Shown: positions 26,502 to 34,846, numbered from the stretch's first letter. The stretch: 64,000 bases of DNA from an uncultured Collinsella sp. (GCA_900768435.1 CAAGCW010000009.1:124001-188000), one strand, 5' to 3'. The notes: generated by a model not told the origin, from the sequence alone. A program made the numbers and translations.

Positions 26502-27155
26502 ATGACCCCCGCACAGATTGAGTTTTACAAGCGTCTTGCGCGCAGCCTGGCGCTACAGTTTGGCCCCAACTGCGAAATCGTCGTCCACGATCTGGAGACC
26601 GAGGACATGGACCACTCTATCGTGGTGATTGAAAACGGCCACATCAGCGGACGTAAACTGGGCGACGGCCCCAGCCATATTGTGCTCGAGTCCATGCACG
26701 AGGATGCCGCCGAGGTCCACGACCGCGCGCCGTACCTCACCAAGACCGCCGATGGCAAGCTGCTCAAATCGTCGACCATCTTCATTCGCGACGACGCCGG
26801 CAACCCCGTTGGCATTATGGGCATCAACTTTGACATCACGCTCATGAAAGCGTTTGAGCGTTCGCTCGACGCGCTCACCGGCACGGGCGACAAGGGATAC
26901 ACCGAGCCCGAGCCCATCACCAAAAACATCGGCGACCTGCTCGAGGACCTGCTGCGCGAGTGCGAGCAGTACGTGGGCAAGCCCGCCGCCCTCATGACCA
27001 AGGACGAGCGCATTCGCGCTATCGGATACCTCGACCGCCGCGGCGCCTTCCTTATCTCCAAATCGAGCGAGCGCGCCTGCGAGTTCTTTGGCATCTCCAA
27101 GTACAGCTTCTACAGCTACCTCAACGAGGCCAAGGCAGAGGCCGACGACAAATAG
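26502..27155 (+). CDS. YheO/DauR-family PAS-HTH transcriptional regulator
   Basis: 217-residue regulator with an N-terminal YheO-like PAS domain (FGPNCEIVVHDLETEDMDHSIV, GHISGRKLGD, LKSSTIFIRDDAGNPVGIMGIN) and a C-terminal helix-turn-helix (KDERIRAIGYLDRRGAFLIS, SSERACEFFGISKYSFYSYL). Relatives include DauR, regulator of D-arginine catabolism. The ATG at 26502 has AGGAAGG 5 nt upstream; a start 24 codons earlier is unsupported. Being divergent from dpaL, with paired palindromes between, it probably controls the dpaL operon in response to a pathway metabolite. A paralogue at 54027 sits by the other half of the pathway. Confidence 0.85.
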   Translation: MTPAQIEFYKRLARSLALQFGPNCEIVVHDLETEDMDHSIVVIENGHISGRKLGDGPSHIVLESMHEDAAEVHDRAPYLTKTADGKLLKSSTIFIRDDAGNPVGIMGINFDITLMKAFERSLDALTGTGDKGYTEPEPITKNIGDLLEDLLRECEQYVGKPAALMTKDERIRAIGYLDRRGAFLISKSSERACEFFGISKYSFYSYLNEAKAEADDK

Positions 27156-27277
27156 TCAGCGCGCCCGCATCCCTCCCCTTTTGGGCGCGAGTTCTGGAAT
27201 GCGCGAATCCGAGAGTCGGCCGCAAGGCAAGTTCCATATAATCGATGAATGTGAGCATTTCGAAAGGATGGGACAAG

Positions 27278-28279
27278 ATGGGGTCGAGCAACGCATCACG
27301 CAACGGCCGCGGAGGCACCGCTTCTGGCGCCAAGCATGCGAAACACGCGTTTGACGAGGGCGAAGAGGGCCTTTTTGCGCTGAGCCTCGACGACGTGATG
27401 AGCGACCGCCCCTGGACCGCCGAGGAGCTCATGGGCGGCGGGATTCGCCCAACAAGTGCAAAGCACGCACCTTCCGCCACGCCCGCGCCGGCATCCGTGC
27501 CCGCGGACGACTTTGCCACCCGTCCCATATTGCAGGCGACGCGTAAAGCCGCCCCTGCACCCCGTCCTGCTAGCGATCCGTCCGAGACGGCGGCGTTTCT
27601 CGCTGCAGCGGCACAGCGCCCCACGGCAGACAACACGATTCACTACGCTGCCCCGCAGCAGTCGGCATACACGGCTCCCGAGCCCGAGCTCGAGCCGCCC
27701 GTTATGGATCTGGACGACCTCGACAACCGCCAGTTTGCCTTCGATTCCTGGGCCGCGGCCGACTTGGACGAGACCTCGGCCGGCATGCCGGCGCTCAACA
27801 TTCCGGTAAACCCCCTGTTTGCGGTTGCCGAGGAACGCGGCTCCGCATACGACAACACCGCAGCATACGCCAACCGCCCGAGCGAACAGCCTCGCGCCGG
27901 CCGCATCGAAACCGAGGATTACGGCCAAACGTCAAGCGGCTATTCTCGCGACCCGTTTGCCGCAGCGCCCGCTCCCGATTACAACCAAGCGAGCGTAAAG
28001 GCTGCCTCGGCATCGTCGTATACCCACGGCGCCGACGATAAGCGCGCTGCCGATTACCACACCGGAGAAGAACCGCCGCGCTTTTCGGAGTTTTCGCAGG
28101 CGGCAAAGGTTGTCTTTATCGCCATCATCATCGCTCTGCTCGGCGTGATCGCGTTTGAGGGATTCCAGCTATTCCGCGGCCCCACCGCGTCCGAATCGGC
28201 AACGCGGCAAAAAGAGGACGACAACCAGCACCTGGACATCAACACCCTCAAGGGCGACCCCAACGACGGAGACGAGTAG
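27278..28279 (+). CDS. Uncharacterised protein with low-complexity N-terminus and one C-terminal membrane segment
   Basis: I do not recognise this 333-residue protein. Residues 1-270 are rich in Ala, Pro, Ser and Asp and look disordered, with acidic patches (DEGEEGLFALSLDDVMSDRP, then PVMDLDDLDNRQFAFDSWA). One hydrophobic segment follows (VVFIAIIIALLGVIAFEGFQLF, cytoplasmic N-terminus likely), then a short acidic tail. The ATG at 27278 has GAAAGGA 9 nt upstream; an earlier ATG at 27245 has no site. It could be a scaffold or envelope protein. It converges with the ATPase gene at 28317. Confidence 0.7.
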   Translation: MGSSNASRNGRGGTASGAKHAKHAFDEGEEGLFALSLDDVMSDRPWTAEELMGGGIRPTSAKHAPSATPAPASVPADDFATRPILQATRKAAPAPRPASDPSETAAFLAAAAQRPTADNTIHYAAPQQSAYTAPEPELEPPVMDLDDLDNRQFAFDSWAAADLDETSAGMPALNIPVNPLFAVAEERGSAYDNTAAYANRPSEQPRAGRIETEDYGQTSSGYSRDPFAAAPAPDYNQASVKAASASSYTHGADDKRAADYHTGEEPPRFSEFSQAAKVVFIAIIIALLGVIAFEGFQLFRGPTASESATRQKEDDNQHLDINTLKGDPNDGDE

Positions 28280-28316
28280 CGGGGGTTAAGGGAGGGCCGG
28301 AAGAGCCGGCGGCACG

Positions 28317-29639
28317 TTACGGCTCCAAAAGCCCTGCCATAAAGATGGGCAGATACAGCACGTCACCATCGCGGTGAAGATTGCATTCCGCAAGTACCAG
28401 GGCGCGATCGATTCCGTAGCCCTTCGTTGCCAGTGCGTTATCGAGCGCGGCATGGGACTTAAAGCTCTTGCCCGATTTGACCTCGATAGCAAGCACTTCC
28501 CCATCGAGCGTCTCCTCAACAAAATCGAGCTCGCCAACCTTTTTCGATGTAAAGTAGCGCAATCTGAATCCATGAGCTTTGAGCTCTTGGGCAACGAAGC
28601 CCTCAAACGCCGCCCCCATGTTCATACCAAAGGCGTCTTCCGCCTCCCCATCAAAAACGCCTTGGGCGACCCTTTTGGAATACGACGACATGAGCATTCC
28701 GGTGTCCAAGTAAAACAGCTTGAACAGATTTCGTTGCTCCCCCAATAAAAGGGGTGCCACGGGCGCCGTTACGTTATACACGGGAAGCGCGACACCCGCC
28801 TCCGATAGCCAGAGAAAATGATCTGTCACCTGCGAAAAACGTTTGACACCGTTAATCGATGACAGTTTGAATCGCTTGTTTTTGGAGCCGGCCTCGCTGG
28901 GAATCAGATCATAGATATCGCGAATAACCAAGCGTAGCTCAGGCGGAGCGTACTTTGCGATGTCATCGCGATACAGGGCGTGAAGATCGCGGTGGATGTT
29001 TCGAACCTCGTCGACATTGCGCGTCGCCAAGAAGGAATTGACCGCGTCGGGCATGCCTCCCACCACCACATACTGATGGAACAGATCGAGCAAGCGGTCA
29101 TACAGATAATCGGGGAGCTCCTTTTCGTCCTTTAGACAACCCCTGAGTATGTCAAACGCTCCGGCGGCAACGCCGCTTGCCCAGCAAAACTCCTCAAAGT
29201 CGAGCGGGTACATCTGGACCTGCTCGACATACCCCACCGGCAGGGAATCGATGCCCTCGAGCTCAACGCCAAGGAGCGATCCGGTAAGGATGTATCGAAA
29301 GTCACCTCGCTGGACCAGGTATTTGATAAACGTCACCACATTGGGGCATCGCTGCACCTCGTCGATAACCACGACGGTCTTGTTCGCAACCATCGGCTGC
29401 GTCGCAGCGATAGACATGCGCATAAGCAGTTCGTCTGCGCTTTTTGCCGCCAAAAACGAATCGCGCACGGACGCGTCGGCGATAAGGTCGAACGTCACGA
29501 CATTTTCGAACGATTCGTTTGCAAAGACGCTGACTAAATATGACTTTCCCACCTGTCGGGCGCCCTTGACCAAAAGAGCCTTGTTAGGCGACGAGGCAAG
29601 CCAAGATTCAAACTGTGCTTTTGCTTTTCTTTGCAGCAT
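28317..29639 (-). CDS. AAA ATPase with C-terminal DUF4143 domain
   Basis: 440-residue protein of the widespread AAA_14-DUF4143 family, whose function is unknown. The Walker A is GARQVGKSY (26-34), Walker B VVVIDEVQRCP (about 88-98), and LTGSLLG the sensor-like block. After a helical middle the C-terminal part shows YLDTGMLMS, GAAFEGFVAQEL and GELDFVEETLDGEVLAIEVKSGKS, an E-x-K arrangement like that of PD-(D/E)xK nucleases. The ATG at 29639 has AAGGGG 7 nt upstream. An exact-period repeat array (29679-29810) lies directly upstream. A truncated relative lies at 43328. Confidence 0.88.
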   Translation of the reverse strand: MLQRKAKAQFESWLASSPNKALLVKGARQVGKSYLVSVFANESFENVVTFDLIADASVRDSFLAAKSADELLMRMSIAATQPMVANKTVVVIDEVQRCPNVVTFIKYLVQRGDFRYILTGSLLGVELEGIDSLPVGYVEQVQMYPLDFEEFCWASGVAAGAFDILRGCLKDEKELPDYLYDRLLDLFHQYVVVGGMPDAVNSFLATRNVDEVRNIHRDLHALYRDDIAKYAPPELRLVIRDIYDLIPSEAGSKNKRFKLSSINGVKRFSQVTDHFLWLSEAGVALPVYNVTAPVAPLLLGEQRNLFKLFYLDTGMLMSSYSKRVAQGVFDGEAEDAFGMNMGAAFEGFVAQELKAHGFRLRYFTSKKVGELDFVEETLDGEVLAIEVKSGKSFKSHAALDNALATKGYGIDRALVLAECNLHRDGDVLYLPIFMAGLLEP

Positions 29640-29678
29640 AAGCGTACCCCTTATTACGTGCTGTTTTAGCACTAGGAT

Positions 29679-29810
29679 ACACTTTTCCGCGGTTGCTAGG
29701 TGCTCATTTCGACACTTTTTCGAAGTGATAAAGTGTTTATCACGACACTTTTCCGTACTTTTACACGGGAGATTTCGACACTTTTTCTGATTTAAGCCTA
29801 GCAGTAGCCG
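29679..29810. repeat. Four direct repeats at exact 33-bp period upstream of the DUF4143 ATPase
   Basis: The core ACACTTTT(C/T)C starts at 29679, 29712, 29745 and 29778, each exactly 33 bp apart; from the second copy on, a TTTCG or ATCACG run precedes it. The intervening 17-20 bases differ. Copy 2 is followed by a GTGATAAA/TTTATCAC palindrome (29725-29743). On the ATPase strand the core reads GAAAAGTGT. The array begins 40 bp before the ATPase start. The remaining gap to 30007 holds only a small GC hairpin (GCCCGC...GCGGGC, near 29890) followed by TTTT. Confidence 0.85.
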
Positions 29811-30006
29811 GCGAAATCAAGCGCCGTCCGCGCGTCATTTCGCACGCGCGCTTGATTTCTGTCCGCGCGCGCTGATAGACTCCATCGTGCCCGCAAGGAG
29901 CGGGCGCGTTTTATCCAGAGTCGGGGTAGAGAGTTGGCTCCACGATCCCGACGCCAACCGGCCAAGAGGCACGGTGGCCCTGCCAACATCGATGAAAGGA
30001 GTCCGT

Positions 30007-30429
30007 ATGGACAATTTCTCCGCGCGCAGTGAGTACAGCTTCCACAACCTGGCAGCCAAGCCAAAACGAATACATCTTCTGGACGAGCCGAGCGGCTATG
30101 CCTCGGCCATGGTCAAGAACAGCCTCTCCCACCAGATGCGCTTTACCGTGCAGAAGCTCGAGGAAGAGCTCTGCGCCACTGGCAACCCGCACGTGCTGCA
30201 GATCAAGCTGCTCGGAGATGGCTCGCGTGAGCCGTCCAGCTGGAAGCTGTTTGCAGACGGTGAGTGCATCGCAAGCGGCTCGGGGGCCTTTGCCCGCGAG
30301 TGCTTCTGCGAGGGCGCCGAGGTGTTTCTGGACCTGTGCCGTGACGCCGTACGCACAGCCGAGCTGTGTCAGTGGAGTCAAAGGGAGTACGAGCTGCTGA
30401 GCGCAGCGCGCGGGATCGCGGGGGCGTAG
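30007..30429 (+). CDS. Uncharacterised 140-residue protein
   Basis: I do not recognise this protein. It starts at an ATG with AAAGGAG 5 nt upstream (MDNFSARSEYSFHNL); a longer frame from 29887 runs through a hairpin and has no ribosome site. It looks soluble, with alternating strand and helix (FTVQKLEEELCATGN, VLQIKLLGDGSREPSSWKLF, FCEGAEVFLDLCRDAVRTAE). Three or four cysteines occur, without a metal-site pattern. It is alone between the ATPase repeat array and the restriction-modification locus. Confidence 0.65.
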   Translation: MDNFSARSEYSFHNLAAKPKRIHLLDEPSGYASAMVKNSLSHQMRFTVQKLEEELCATGNPHVLQIKLLGDGSREPSSWKLFADGECIASGSGAFARECFCEGAEVFLDLCRDAVRTAELCQWSQREYELLSAARGIAGA

Positions 30430-30541
30430 ACGAAAGCACCCGCCACGAGAGACCGCGACAGCGTTGTTGGCAGGATTGTCCCTGCCTGACTCTTTGATTC
30501 CACGCCTGACCGTTCACCCGTTCGCCTCAACAGTCACCAGC

Positions 30542-30582
30542 AATGCAACGCTATAATTCTGTAAACGCATTTGTATTGCATT
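30542..30582 (+). promoter_or_regulatory. Promoter -10 TATAAT framed by inverted repeats, upstream of the RHH gene
   Basis: A perfect TATAAT is at 30552-30557. The arms AATGCAA (30542-30548) and TTGCATT (30576-30582) lie on either side. The -35 region (around 30529) is poor, which fits a regulated promoter. The downstream RHH-type protein is a natural candidate for binding these arms and repressing the RHH-nuclease-hsdM transcript. Confidence 0.55.
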
Positions 30583-30601
30583 TCGAGCGATGGGAGCGCA
30601 G

Positions 30602-30814
30602 ATGCCCGACAGTTACAAGGAACTAATCAAGAGCAACCCCGACGAGACCGAGATCAGGAGCTTCCTGGTGGACGGCGACCAGGTCTCCGTGACCCTGCGC
30701 ATCCCCGATACCCTGCGCGACGCTGCGAAGGAAGAGGCAGCCCTCCGGGGCATGAGCTTCTCCGCCTTCGTGCGCACGTGCATGATCGAAGAGCTCGCGA
30801 AGAAGAGGGCGTGA
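30602..30814 (+). CDS. Ribbon-helix-helix (CopG/Arc-like) small DNA-binding protein
   Basis: 70 residues. The C-terminal half fits the RHH fold: strand QVSVTLRIP, helix DTLRDAAKEEAALRGM, turn, helix SFSAFVRTCMIEELAKK. The start is the ATG at 30602 (MPDSYKELI), with GGGAG just upstream; an ATG four codons earlier has no site. It ends 2 nt before the next gene, so the pair is one transcription unit with hsdM. RHH proteins usually repress their own promoter; some are antitoxins, and the following gene encodes a putative nuclease, so a toxin-antitoxin-like pairing cannot be excluded. Confidence 0.75.
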   Translation: MPDSYKELIKSNPDETEIRSFLVDGDQVSVTLRIPDTLRDAAKEEAALRGMSFSAFVRTCMIEELAKKRA

Positions 30815-30816
30815 GC

Positions 30817-31650
30817 ATGATCCGGGTCAAGACTCTTACCGTCCAGCTCATAGACACTCAGCCGGACCGCATCCGCATCTGCCGCATCGACGGCGAGTCG
30901 CTCGTGGCCATCGTCATTCCGAGGGAGGACCTCGCCGAGGCGAAGTCGCTGCCGAACATCCCGCAGCGCGGCGTCTACTACCTGCTCGACGAGGACCACG
31001 GCAACGTGAGCCGAGTCTACGCCGGACAGACGACCCAGGGCATCGCCCGGCTCGACGCGCACAAGGCAAAGAAGGAGTTCTGGAACAAGGCCGTTATGTT
31101 CCTCGATGACGACCAGAACATCAGCAGAGACGCGCTGGACGTCCTCGAGGCGAAGGCCATCGACTACGTGCGCACCCACGGCTCGTACGAGACCGACAAC
31201 TCGGCGACGCCCAAGCCCTACGTCGACCCATACAAGGAAGAGGCCGTCGAGCGTCTGCACGAGGGAATTCTCTTCAGGATGGCGGCTCTGGGGTACGACC
31301 TCGACAGGGTCGACCGGGGTCCCGCGGGTGCGCCGGCGGTCTTCCACACGAAGAAGAACGGCATACGCGGGTCGGGGCGCTACGACAAGGCCACCGGGCA
31401 CTTCACCGTACTCGCTGGATCGAAAGTTAATCTCTCGAGGCCAGTGCTGAAAAACGCGGGCGTCGCGGCCGCGCGCAGGGAGATCTTCGGCGATTTTGGC
31501 GGCATCGCAGAGCTCGCCGAAGATCTCGAGTTCCCGACGCCCAGCGCCGCGGCGGTGTTCGTGCTCGGCAGCAGCCAGAACGGCTGGACCAAATGGGTAA
31601 GCGACGACGGAGAAACGCTCAACCAAGTCTATAGAAGCGAGGGAAACTAG
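30817..31650 (+). CDS. GIY-YIG nuclease family protein with C-terminal DUF4357
   Basis: 277 residues. The N-terminal half has the GIY-YIG layout (GVYYLLDEDHG..., then RVYAGQTTQGIARLDAH, FWNKAVMFLDD, and a helix containing LEAKAIDYV with the conserved Glu). The C-terminal 90 residues match DUF4357: HFTVLAGSKVNLSRP, FPTPSAAAVFVLGSSQNGW and DGETLNQVYR. Such proteins recur next to type I restriction genes; their role is not established. The start is the ATG at 30817 after AGAGGG; the frame remains open upstream, but that part overlaps the RHH gene. It abuts hsdM with no gap. Confidence 0.8.
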   Translation: MIRVKTLTVQLIDTQPDRIRICRIDGESLVAIVIPREDLAEAKSLPNIPQRGVYYLLDEDHGNVSRVYAGQTTQGIARLDAHKAKKEFWNKAVMFLDDDQNISRDALDVLEAKAIDYVRTHGSYETDNSATPKPYVDPYKEEAVERLHEGILFRMAALGYDLDRVDRGPAGAPAVFHTKKNGIRGSGRYDKATGHFTVLAGSKVNLSRPVLKNAGVAAARREIFGDFGGIAELAEDLEFPTPSAAAVFVLGSSQNGWTKWVSDDGETLNQVYRSEGN

Positions 31651-34212
31651 ATGAACAAGCAGCAGCTGGCCTCCAAGATATGGGAATCCGCCAACAAGAT
31701 GCGGTCCAAGATCGAGGCTAACGAGTACAAGGATTACATTCTGGGATTCATCTTCTACAAGTTCCTCTCCGAGACCGAAGTCACCCGCCTGAAGGCACGT
31801 GATTTCGCCGAGGAGGATTTGCCGAGCCTCGTGGAAGACGACGAAGAAACGGTCGAGTTCGTCAAGGGCGAGTGCGGCTACTTCATCGCCTACGAGAACC
31901 TCTTCTCCACCTGGGTCGCCAAACGCGGCGACTTCGAGATTTCGAACGTTCGCGACGCCCTCTCTGCCTTTAACCGCAACATCGATCCCGCCCGCAAGCG
32001 TGTCTTCGACGGCATCTTCGACACGTTGCAGACCGGTCTCTCCAAACTCGGCACCGACGCGCGGAGCCAGTCCAAGGCCGCTCGCGATCTCATCTACCTC
32101 ATCAAGGACATCCCGATGGACGGTCGCCAGGACTACGACGTGCTCGGCTTCATCTACGAGTACCTCATCAGCAACTTCGCCGCCAACGCCGGTAAGAAAG
32201 CCGGCGAGTTCTACACGCCGCACGAAGTGTCCATGCTCATGAGCGAGATAGTCTCGTGGCACCTAGCTGAACGCGAAAACATCACCATCTACGACCCCAC
32301 GAGTGGATCTGGCTCGTTGCTTATCAATATCGGCAAGGCAGTGGCGCGACGCAACGGCGACCCCGACTCCATCAAGTATTATGCGCAGGAACTTAAGGAG
32401 AACACGTACAACCTCACACGCATGAATCTGGTCATGCGCGGAATACTCCCCGACAACATCGTGGCGCGCAATGGCGACACGCTCGAAGACGATTGGCCCT
32501 GGTTCGATACGGTCGAGAACAAGGATGAGACCTACAATCCACTGTTCGTCGATGCCGTGGTGTCGAATCCGCCCTACTCCCAAAACTGGGATCCGGAAGA
32601 CAAAGAACTCGATCCGCGCTTCAAGTTCGGCGTTGCCCCCAAATCCAAAGCCGACTATGCCTTCCTCTTGCATGATTTGTACCACTTGCGCCCCGACGGC
32701 ATCATGTGCATCGTTCTGCCCCATGGTGTGCTGTTCCGCGGCGGCGAGGAAGGCACCATCCGCAAGAACCTGGTGGAGAACCGCCATATTCAGGCAATTA
32801 TCGGGCTTCCCGCCAACATTTTCTTCGGCACCGGCATCCCGACAATCGTCATGGTACTCCGCAAGCAGCGCAAGAGCAGCGACGTGCTGGTCGTAGATGC
32901 GTCGAAGCACTTTGTGAAGGAAGGCAAAAACAACAAACTGCGCGCGAGCGATATACGCCGCATCGTGGACGCAGTCACGACTGGAGCGACCATCGACAAG
33001 TTCAGTCGCCTGGTGACCATCGACGAGATACGCGCCAACGATTACAACCTCAACATTCCGCGCTATGTTGATTCGTCCAAAGCTGCTGAAAGCTGGGACG
33101 TGTACGCCACTATGTTCGGCGGAGTTCCGAAGACCGAGATCGACGCTCTCGACCGCTACTGGAAGGTGTGGCCGAGTCTGAAGGGCCAACTGTACGGTGA
33201 GGACGGTGGGTCGTGCCTTGCCTCCGTGACGGACGACGTGGCGGCAACGGTGAAGGCCAACGCTGACGTCGTCTCATTTCTGAGCGGCTATCGGGATACG
33301 CTGGCCCATCTGCCTGAGGAATTGCGAAAGCGATTGGTTGATGGCGCATTGCAGGTCGATTCCGTGGCCGAAGAAGAGCATATTGCGGCGCAACTTCACG
33401 ATGCCCTTTCCGGTATCGCGCTTGTTGACGAATACGATGCCTATCAGGCTCTTGATGATGCATGGACGGGCATTTCCGGTGACCTCGAGGTTATTCAAGC
33501 CGAGGGCAGGGAAGCCGTGCGTAAAGTCGATCCAAATATGGTGATTAAGAAGAAGAGTGGCAAAGACGTTGAGGTGCAGGATGGCTGGACAGGCCGCATT
33601 TTGCCGTTTGCGCTTGTCCAAGAGCAGCTGCTCGCTGATGATGTCAAGGAAATTACCGCGCGCGAATCCCGTTTGAATGAAATATCTCAAGAGCTTGACG
33701 AGATTCTTGAGAATCTTGATGAGGAGGAGAAAGGCTCGAGCGATGTTTTTGACGATGACGGCATGCTTGTGGCGGCATCCCTCAAGAAAGCCGTGAAGAG
33801 CATCGGCAAGCATCCGAATGGCGACTTTGAGATGGCGCTTGTTCGTGCTCAGACTCTGCTCGATGAGGAGAAAGACCTCAAAAAGGCAAGCAAAAAGGCG
33901 CTTGTCGCGCTCGAAGAGACGACAAAAAAGGTTATTGAGGGCTTGACTGATGTCCAGTGTGACGAATTGCTGGCTGCGAAATGGATTGAGCCGCTGCAGT
34001 CTGATTTGCTCGAACTGCCCAACGCCGTTATAGGCGACTTCATTGCGAAGATTGTGGCGTTGAATGCAAAGTACGCGACAACCTATTCGGACGTGTGCAA
34101 TCAGATTAATGAGGCGGAAAACGAGTTGGCAGCGATGTTGGGCCAGCTCACGGGCAATGAATTCGATATGGCGGGCATTGCTGAACTGCGGAAACTGTTG
34201 GGAGGTGAATAG
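31651..34212 (+). CDS. hsdM: Type I restriction-modification methyltransferase subunit HsdM
   Basis: Adenine-N6 methyltransferase subunit, 853 residues, longer than the usual 500. The N-terminal helical domain begins SKIWESANKMRSKIEANEYKD. The SAM motif is DPTSGSGSLL (from residue 215), with GEFYTPHEV just before it, and the catalytic motif is N306-P-P-Y. The 330-residue C-terminal extension is acidic and helical with probable coiled coil (about 660-760) and would contact HsdS. Its ATG follows the stop of the GIY-YIG gene directly. The first hsdS segment starts 1 nt after its stop. Codon use is less GC-rich in the last third. Confidence 0.95.
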   Translation: MNKQQLASKIWESANKMRSKIEANEYKDYILGFIFYKFLSETEVTRLKARDFAEEDLPSLVEDDEETVEFVKGECGYFIAYENLFSTWVAKRGDFEISNVRDALSAFNRNIDPARKRVFDGIFDTLQTGLSKLGTDARSQSKAARDLIYLIKDIPMDGRQDYDVLGFIYEYLISNFAANAGKKAGEFYTPHEVSMLMSEIVSWHLAERENITIYDPTSGSGSLLINIGKAVARRNGDPDSIKYYAQELKENTYNLTRMNLVMRGILPDNIVARNGDTLEDDWPWFDTVENKDETYNPLFVDAVVSNPPYSQNWDPEDKELDPRFKFGVAPKSKADYAFLLHDLYHLRPDGIMCIVLPHGVLFRGGEEGTIRKNLVENRHIQAIIGLPANIFFGTGIPTIVMVLRKQRKSSDVLVVDASKHFVKEGKNNKLRASDIRRIVDAVTTGATIDKFSRLVTIDEIRANDYNLNIPRYVDSSKAAESWDVYATMFGGVPKTEIDALDRYWKVWPSLKGQLYGEDGGSCLASVTDDVAATVKANADVVSFLSGYRDTLAHLPEELRKRLVDGALQVDSVAEEEHIAAQLHDALSGIALVDEYDAYQALDDAWTGISGDLEVIQAEGREAVRKVDPNMVIKKKSGKDVEVQDGWTGRILPFALVQEQLLADDVKEITARESRLNEISQELDEILENLDEEEKGSSDVFDDDGMLVAASLKKAVKSIGKHPNGDFEMALVRAQTLLDEEKDLKKASKKALVALEETTKKVIEGLTDVQCDELLAAKWIEPLQSDLLELPNAVIGDFIAKIVALNAKYATTYSDVCNQINEAENELAAMLGQLTGNEFDMAGIAELRKLLGGE

Positions 34213-34213
34213 C

Positions 34214-34846
34214 GTGACGGAAAAGACTAATGTACCCGAAATTCGTTTTGCCGGTTTTACGGACCCTTGGGAACAGCGTAAGTTAGGTGAGCTATGCACG
34301 TTTTCTAAGGGACATGGATACAGCAAAGCTGACATTAGGGATGCCGGCACCCCACTAATCTTATATGGACGCCTGTATACCCACTACGAATCGCGTATCG
34401 AGGAAGTAGACACTTTTACCGTTGAGCAGGATGGATCGATTCTTTCAAGGGGCAACGAAGTGATCGTTCCTGCATCCGGTGAGACGGCAGAAGATATCGC
34501 CGTCGCATCGTCCGTGCGCAGGTCAGGAATCATTTTGGGTGGTGATTTGAACGTCGTCACCCCGACAGGCAAGCTCGATCCGGACTATACCGCGCTTGCC
34601 ATAACGTACAGCAAAGCCCATGACGATTTGGCAAAGCGGGCACAAGGAAAATCGGTCGTACACGTCCATGGCAACGACATCGCTGAAGTTGAGATCTCTT
34701 ACCCGTCGGAAAGCGAGCAAAAGCGCATATCATCGGTTGTTCTCAATCTCGATTCCCTCATCACCCTTCATCAGCGTGAGCCAACTCACATGATGAAAGA
34801 GGGTAAAAATGCCAATCGGTATCAATGGAGAATCGCTTTTCTGTGA
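34214..34846 (+). CDS. hsdS: Single-TRD specificity subunit HsdS in the hsdM-linked slot (TRD A)
   Basis: Starts at a GTG 1 nt after hsdM, with GGAGGT 7 nt upstream, the canonical N-terminus VTEKTNVPEIRFAGFTDPWEQRKLG. It holds one target-recognition domain (LCTFSKGHGYSKADI...), then the conserved block LDSLITLHQRE, and leaves homology within a further 20 residues, overlapping the recombinase start in another frame. Full-length HsdS has two such domains; at 210 residues this is half-size. Half S subunits can dimerise in some type I systems, or this may be one state of an invertible locus. Recombination repeats mark both ends of the domain. Confidence 0.85.
   Translation: MTEKTNVPEIRFAGFTDPWEQRKLGELCTFSKGHGYSKADIRDAGTPLILYGRLYTHYESRIEEVDTFTVEQDGSILSRGNEVIVPASGETAEDIAVASSVRRSGIILGGDLNVVTPTGKLDPDYTALAITYSKAHDDLAKRAQGKSVVHVHGNDIAEVEISYPSESEQKRISSVVLNLDSLITLHQREPTHMMKEGKNANRYQWRIAFL
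34250..34284 (+). repeat. Recombination repeat, N-terminal hsdS block (plus copy of 35-bp pair)
   Basis: A 35-bp stretch spanning the PWEQRKL codons, perfectly repeated in inverted orientation at 38019-38053. The shorter core TGGGAACAGCGTAAG also occurs at 36263-36277 and 36821-36835 (same orientation), and inverted at 36216-36232; a 14-bp part (GGGAACAGCGTAAG) is inverted at 38630-38645. These are the expected crossover sites for exchanging the first domain. Confidence 0.85.
34756..34783 (+). repeat. Recombination repeat, LITLHQR block (plus copy of 28-bp pair)
   Basis: A 28-bp sequence over the codons for LITLHQRE(P), perfect inverted copy at 35753-35780, so the pair flanks the recombinase gene. 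Shorter copies of the same block (CCTCATCACCCTTCATCAG) lie at 36763-36781 and 37294-37312 in plus orientation and at 37493-37511 and 38143-38161 in minus orientation. Confidence 0.85.

Noticed and set aside
29679..29810. The periodic arrays at 29.7 and 44.0 kb as CRISPR arrays.
   Set aside because: Repeat cores are 10-16 bp and the spacers 7-20 bp, far below CRISPR dimensions; no cas gene is present; and in the 23-bp array the fillers are partly similar to each other.
30571..30816. N-terminal extension of the GIY-YIG protein reading through the RHH gene.
   Set aside because: The extension is the +1 shadow of the RHH coding sequence, is Arg/Pro-rich and has no start site; the ATG at 30817 has AGAGGG before it.
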